Source: Cytospora piceicola (Eukaryota > Ascomycota > Sordariomycetes > Diaporthales > Cytosporaceae). Taken from it: a stretch of DNA of 64,000 nucleotides. A program made the translations under genes and the position numbers. Of this stretch, positions 59,771-64,000 are shown piece by piece. The stretch lies in NCBI GenBank assembly GCA_023375675.1, contig JALQBC010000013.1, forward strand, positions 930,001-994,000. Direction: 5' to 3'. Below the pieces are notes generated by a model. It had not been told where the DNA came from and did no database searches. It was given only the letters and a program-made list of their open reading frames with translations. Each line of letters starts with the position of its first letter. The first letter of the stretch is position 1.

Positions 59771-61404
59771 ATGGCAGGCGACCGCTCGTCTTCAGAGGCT
59801 GATCGGAAGCTGGAGAGCGGAAATGCTAAGAACGCGACCGAAGCTACCAACAGCAAGTCTAGCGACGGGGGCTTGCACCCGGCCTTTTACATCGCGTACG
59901 CAGACCACCGACGCGCCCCTTAAACATGGGAATCGTGGATTGTCCGGCTGACCTGGGATAGTCTTTGGATCACATTGAGCTCAAGCGTCATTCTTTTCAA
60001 CAAATGGATTCTTACAAGCGCCAAGTTCGGTGAGTCCCTCTATGTTCCCCTCGGAGTCTCTGAACTCAATTGATGCCGTTGAAGACCGATCCCAAGCTAA
60101 TGTCTACCGCTCCTTTTAGAATTCCGTGAGTAGCAACGAAGACAATCCATCCGAGTCCGAATAGTACACAAAGCCTGGCCGACTGACACGTTACCATACC
60201 CCAGCTCTGTTCTTGACAACATGGCACCAAATCTTTGCGACGGCAATGACCCAGATTCTGGCTCGGTCCACCAATATTCTCGACTCTAGACATAATGTCC
60301 CCATGACCCGGAAGGCATATTGGTTAGTGATACCCAAGGTGGAAAGAGTCTAAATCCATACGGCTGGTGGCTGATAGATCATTGTTTGGTGCAGCCGGAC
60401 GATCGTGCCTATTGGCATCATGTTCAGTCTGAGTCTTGTCAGCGGAAACCTGGCATATCTCTCTCTTAGTGTGTCTTTCATCCAGATGCTCAAGGTAGGT
60501 TTTGCAAACTCTGTGATGGCGCGATAGCAGGCATAGCAAGTCCACTGACGCGTCGTTCCCTTAAGGCCACTACTGCTGTTGCGACGCTCTTGGCAACTTG
60601 GGCTTTCGGAGTTGCCTCTCCCAACATGAAGGTCCTCGGCAACGTCTTCGTGATTGTCATTGGTGTCGTGATTGCATCTTTTGGCGAGATTCAGTTCGAT
60701 CTCCTCGGCTTCATTTACCAGCTCGGCGGTGTCGTCTTCGAGGCACTCCGCCTCGTCATGGTACAGCGCCTCCTGAGCTCGGGTGACTTCAAGATGGACC
60801 CGTTGGTGTCACTGTACTACTTTGCCCCTGCCTGTGCAGTGACCAATGCCATCTTCACCATGCTTGTCGAGATCCCTCGTATGACGATGGGCGACATTTA
60901 CTCGGTGGGACTGTTTGTCCTCCTGGCCAATGCCTGCGTAGCCTTCCTTCTGAACGTTTCTGGTGTATTATTGGTACGTTTCATATCATTCCACATCTCT
61001 TGCAGCCTTTGTTAGCTGACTTTACCAACCACTAGATTGGCAAAACCAATGCGGTTGTTCTCACTATGTCCGGTATCCTGAAGGATGTCCTCCTGGTGTT
61101 CGCCTCCATGCTCATCTTCCGGGATCCGGTCACTGGACAGCAATTCTTTGGTTACTCTATTGCTCTTGCCGGACTGGTGTACTACAAGCTCGGAGCAGAG
61201 AAGATCCAGAACATTGCCACCGATGCGCGGTTGCATATTGCCCAGTACCGCCAGAACAACCCTGCGCGCGCAAAGCTTGTCGGAATTGCTGCTGTCCTGA
61301 CGCTCGTCGTGCTTGCTCTGTGGGTCTGGGCACCAGCTTCGCCCAGCGGGTACGCTGAATACGTTAAGAGCCAAGCAGGGTATGCGGGCAAAGGAGCACA
61401 ATAA
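59771..61404 (+). CDS. triose-phosphate/nucleotide-sugar transporter family protein
   Basis: Seven exons, 59771..59895, 59962..60029, 60120..60125, 60205..60322, 60395..60494, 60566..60973 and 61036..61404, giving 397 residues. It is a TPT (DUF250) family antiporter with about ten helices, usually in Golgi, ER or other internal membranes. Signatures: SSVILFNKWIL, then EFPLFLTTWHQIFAT, then VPIGIMFSLSLVSGNLAYL and LSVSFIQMLKATTAVAT, and IGKTNAVVLTMSGILKDVLL near the end. The third exon is only 6 nt; without it the conserved EFPLFLTTWH cannot be formed. A charged cytosolic N-terminus of about 35 residues precedes the first helix. The transported substrate cannot be read from sequence. Confidence 0.88.
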
Positions 61405-61834
61405 GTTGGCCTTGGAGCCATGGAAGCCTCATCGACAAGTTCATCACATATGAGGCTTCTATGCGGTAACATGGACGGCGCACATGCGAGCCACAATCAT
61501 CACATGGTGAAGAGCCAAGTGTAGGATCAGAAATAATTTGTTGGCTATATAATGGAGGTTTGAATAAGTCACAACTTGATAGTGGCCGGACAACATTGAA
61601 TAGGTACAGTGAAAGGCACCAAGCAGCACCGACTTCAGGACAAGACAAGTCACCCATGGATCGCTGTTTGGGCAATTCGCCAAAGTGCCCTTGGAAGATC
61701 TGGGGCCGAACTGTCCGGTTCCGGTGGGGGTGTTGAACCTTGACGCAGTGAAGCCATGACATCTGACTCGATCTGGATCCGTTCTGCACAGCAACATGAA
61801 GCCCCCAATTTCCGAACTTTTCATCAAGCAATTC
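61405..61834. other. intergenic region, transporter 3' side to tRNA
   Basis: Expected 3' untranslated region of the transporter gene, then flank of the tRNA gene. Nothing else seen. Confidence 0.5.
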
Positions 61835-61945
61835 GTCTTCGTGGCTCAGTTGGTTAGAGCGTTGGTCTCATAGTATCTATGACTCGGTGGTATACCACCA
61901 AGAGATCCAATCCAAAGGTCGAGAGTTCGAGTCTCTCCGAGGACA
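61835..61945 (+). tRNA. tRNA-Met (CAT, elongator) with 37-nt intron
   Basis: Acceptor halves GTCTTCG and CGAGGAC pair over seven positions with one G-T pair. The D arm is GCTC..GAGC, and box A TGGCTCAGTTGG is at 61842..61853. The anticodon loop reads CTCATA then A, giving anticodon CAT, and the T arm is GAGAG TTCGAGT CTCTC. An intron of 37 nt (61873..61909) sits after position 37, the normal place. The anticodon-stem pattern TTGGT/TCCAA with a T-T at the base matches eukaryotic elongator tRNA-Met. The intron's CTATGA can pair with TCATAG across the anticodon, as expected for a splicing precursor. Mature length is 74 nt before CCA. Confidence 0.93.
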
Positions 61946-61949
61946 ATTC

Positions 61950-61959
61950 TTTTGTTTTT
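61950..61959 (+). terminator. RNA polymerase III terminator
   Basis: TTTT then, after one G, TTTTT, starting 5 nt after the tRNA discriminator base. Confidence 0.8.
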
Positions 61960-62108
61960 GCCGGTTCAATAGATTATCTCTTTCTGATTGCTTTCAGTTT
62001 TTTTGTTCGAGACTTTGGATTGTTTGCAGCATGAAAACCCAAAAGTAATGCATATGCCGCTGTATCGTCTTAACCCATACATGCTACCTACATATATGTA
62101 GTATCCTA

Positions 62109-62140
62109 TCCTAGTCCCATTCCTAGTCCCATTCCTAGTG
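62109..62140. repeat. 12-bp tandem repeat (TCCTAGTCCCAT)
   Basis: Two full copies and a partial third, about 165 bp downstream of the tRNA gene. Confidence 0.8.
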
Positions 62141-62555
62141 TCCAAGGGTCTCAACGGTACCTACGTCCTGGGATTTGTTCATTCATATTATTCAATATTA
62201 TTAACCGATAATGTTCCAGGCAATGGATATGATAATACTTCTTGCTCCTGCCACTTCAAAGCTGTAGTATTAATCTCTAAAAGTGGTTACCAATTCTTCT
62301 CTTGATTTCTCTCACAGTTCTTTTTTCATATAGCGAATCTGAGGATGGGTATCGATGGTTAAGTACATGGGGGGCGGGGGGCCGTGGATCCATTTCCATC
62401 TTGGCATGGTGTTAGCCGCATGGATACATCAACGCTAATTTTGGTTACATGACAAGACTCCTGAAAACTGCACGCACTCTGCGCACCCTATTCTTCCGAC
62501 AATCTCGGCGAGATAGGTCACCCTGTGTCGCCTCTTGTGACCTCAGGAGGTTGTC

Positions 62556-63626
62556 TCAGAAACCTGGAGGCTCACTCTTCAGGTCACGAGGAGTCAAAAG
62601 GCCGGTTTCAGACAGCTCTTCCCGAGCTACACTCCCTAGGTTTGAAGTACTGATCGACCCGATACGTGGCAGGTACGGATAGGTTGTCGTATCCAGCTGA
62701 TGGGGAGACTTCGTGCCGGTAGTTAGGTCATCTGGACTGTGTGGCAGTGGGTTGAGTTCAGGTTGCGTTGAGCACAACTGAGCCCCTGGCACTTGCGAGC
62801 GTTTTGTTCTCCGTACGAGAGGTTCACTCTCACGAGTCACAGTCGAGCGCGGCTTCTTCAGCTGCCTCTCCTGTGACTGGCGGGGCGACGGAGGAACATC
62901 TAGTGAAACCGCCTCCTCTTCTCGGTCCTTCCTCTTCCCTGCCAGTTGCTCAGGGGCATCCGAGTCGGCCAGCGGCTTGCCGCTTTTCCTCCGTGCCCTG
63001 TCCCGCTGTTCAAACGCCTCTAGTATCTCCCTCACCCCGTCGTCCGTCGCCGCCCTCCGCTCCAGCATCTTCTTCAGCCATGACATGGCTTGGTCGTACG
63101 AAATCGCTGCCGGGTAGCTCTCCCTCTTGCTAAACTGCCACTCCCAGACCATGCGGTCGACCTCCTCCTCGCTGGGGCTCAGAGCGCCCTCCCTGTCGAC
63201 GTTGTGTGGGATTCGCATCCGGCTCGCAGCCAGCTTGGCGAACTCATAAGTCTCAGCCGCGTTCTTGCCGCAGATGCTGTTGTACCCCAGCACGCGCATG
63301 TACGCAAATACGGCAGGGGTGATACTGGTGAGCACGATATGCTGCGCCGTTTCGGTGCGCAGCTTTCGTAGCCATTCTGATTCCGACTTGGGGGAAGTGC
63401 CGCGTGGGATGGTCTCCCGGACCGTGAGGGCGTCAAGGCAGTTTAGCCCCGCAGCCATCCGCTCCGTTTGCTCGACCCATCGTTCCAACGCCCGTGGGCC
63501 GTCCAGCAGGACCAGTGCTCTGTCATTGTTCGGCTTTGGTGTTCCTGCTTGGTCGAGTGGGTTCGAGGAGCCAGTCCTTTTGATGAGGATCTTGGGCCTA
63601 TCGACAGGCTTCTCTGTGGCGCCCAT
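62556..63626 (-). CDS. uncharacterised protein, 356 residues
   Basis: I do not recognise this protein. The likely start is MGATEKPVDRPKILIKR; the frame stays open upstream to 63860 but that part is not protein-like. The first 220 residues look folded: ALVLLDGPRALERWVEQTER, then SESEWLRKLRTETAQHIVLT and a helical segment with MVWEWQFSKRESY and AMSWLKKMLERRAATDDGV. The last 130 residues are charged and serine/proline-rich with basic patches (KRKDREEE, LKKPRS) that could be nuclear signals. The WLRKLRTETAQHIVLTSI region faintly recalls gag-like domains of copia-type elements, but no protease, integrase or reverse transcriptase follows. Codon use fits a real gene. Confidence 0.55.
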   Translation of the reverse strand: MGATEKPVDRPKILIKRTGSSNPLDQAGTPKPNNDRALVLLDGPRALERWVEQTERMAAGLNCLDALTVRETIPRGTSPKSESEWLRKLRTETAQHIVLTSITPAVFAYMRVLGYNSICGKNAAETYEFAKLAASRMRIPHNVDREGALSPSEEEVDRMVWEWQFSKRESYPAAISYDQAMSWLKKMLERRAATDDGVREILEAFEQRDRARRKSGKPLADSDAPEQLAGKRKDREEEAVSLDVPPSPRQSQERQLKKPRSTVTRESEPLVRRTKRSQVPGAQLCSTQPELNPLPHSPDDLTTGTKSPHQLDTTTYPYLPRIGSISTSNLGSVAREELSETGLLTPRDLKSEPPGF

Positions 63627-64000
63627 GGTGAATTCCCCAGGCTGTCGTGAGTGTTCGAAATTCACACGGTGGATACGCAAGCCGTGCAGCTGCAAGACTT
63701 GTCGAACCTTGGAACCGAGTAGAAGTACGGTCAAGTAAAAGTGGTTTTTAGCACTTGAATTCTTGCAGGTGGGACAGGAATCAAATTCAGGTACATAGAA
63801 AGGAACTGGAGGAATAGATACAGGTAGGGACTGAGGTCGAAAAAGATATACAATCTTCAATTTTCAACATTGCAAACGAAGCAACCAACACCCTGGGCAG
63901 ACAAAAGCAAACGAATACTGATGATTCGGTCCACAAGCCGAGGATCGACGAATCGGATCTCAACAGGAGTGAAGCCGTGGAGAACAGCGGCATAATCCCT
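63627..64000. other. window-end region
   Basis: Upstream of the unknown gene; likely its promoter and leader. No gene supported before the window ends. Confidence 0.45.

Larger units (their letters stand above)
61946..62555. other. intergenic region with 12-bp repeat
   Basis: AT-rich stretch between the tRNA and an unknown minus-strand gene. Apart from the terminator and a 12-bp repeat nothing is seen. Confidence 0.5.

Noticed and set aside
1..64000. Transposons, CRISPR arrays, prophage or operon-like structures
   Set aside because: No transposase, reverse transcriptase, terminal repeats or spaced repeats were seen; the genome is eukaryotic, so CRISPR and operons are not expected.

Overview
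The window is nuclear DNA from a filamentous ascomycete, probably a member of the Sordariomycetes. The evidence is many short GT..AG introns (mostly 50-150 nt, several with CTAAC-like branch sites), strong C/G preference at codon third positions, and typical Pezizomycotina proteins: Set9, a fungal LrgB-like protein, a PDR-type ABCG transporter, and the enzymes of fungal mycosporine synthesis. The class-level placement is inference. I assigned 21 protein-coding loci (one with an in-frame stop) and one intron-containing tRNA. Exon borders come from reading splice signals and keeping protein families in frame; none is confirmed by transcripts.

Housekeeping half (1-30 kb): a membrane-anchored PAF-acetylhydrolase-like hydrolase (+); the H4K20 methyltransferase Set9 (-), divergent from mitochondrial ribosomal protein uL14m (+); RNA polymerase II subunit Rpb9 (-), divergent from the Pin1/Ess1 prolyl isomerase (+); a fungal LrgB-like membrane protein (-); about 3.9 kb without a recognisable gene; a HAUS3/augmin-like coiled-coil protein (+); a secreted type-B carboxylesterase (-) followed on the same strand by a GH78-type alpha-L-rhamnosidase (-), which may act together on plant material; and a BTB/POZ protein (-).

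Specialised-metabolism region (30.5-50 kb): an ATP-grasp ligase (-), a sugar-phosphate cyclase of the DDGS/EEVS type (-) and a class I O-methyltransferase (+) form the core set for mycosporine (UV-protective cyclohexenone) synthesis: cyclase makes demethyl-4-deoxygadusol, methyltransferase makes 4-deoxygadusol, ATP-grasp joins it to an amino acid. Next to them are a fatty-acyl-CoA-reductase-like gene cut by one in-frame TAG, and a secreted thioredoxin-reductase-like flavoprotein. A PDR-type ABC transporter and an SDR oxidoreductase follow. Fungal mycosporines often carry amino alcohols, so a carboxyl-to-alcohol reductase beside the core set is suggestive.

Right end (50-64 kb): a secreted purple acid phosphatase (-), a FucU/RbsD sugar mutarotase (-), a gamma-glutamyltranspeptidase-like Ntn hydrolase (-), a DUF1295/steroid-5-alpha-reductase-like membrane protein with an unusual N-terminal repeat array (-), a triose-phosphate/nucleotide-sugar transporter gene with a 6-nt microexon (+), tRNA-Met(CAT) with a 37-nt intron (+), and an unrecognised 356-residue protein (-).

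Most notable for follow-up: the mycosporine locus with its TAG-interrupted reductase (a candidate for A-to-I editing), a long coding-quality reading frame inside the first intron of rpb9, and the EQD..Y..H repeat module on the DUF1295 protein.
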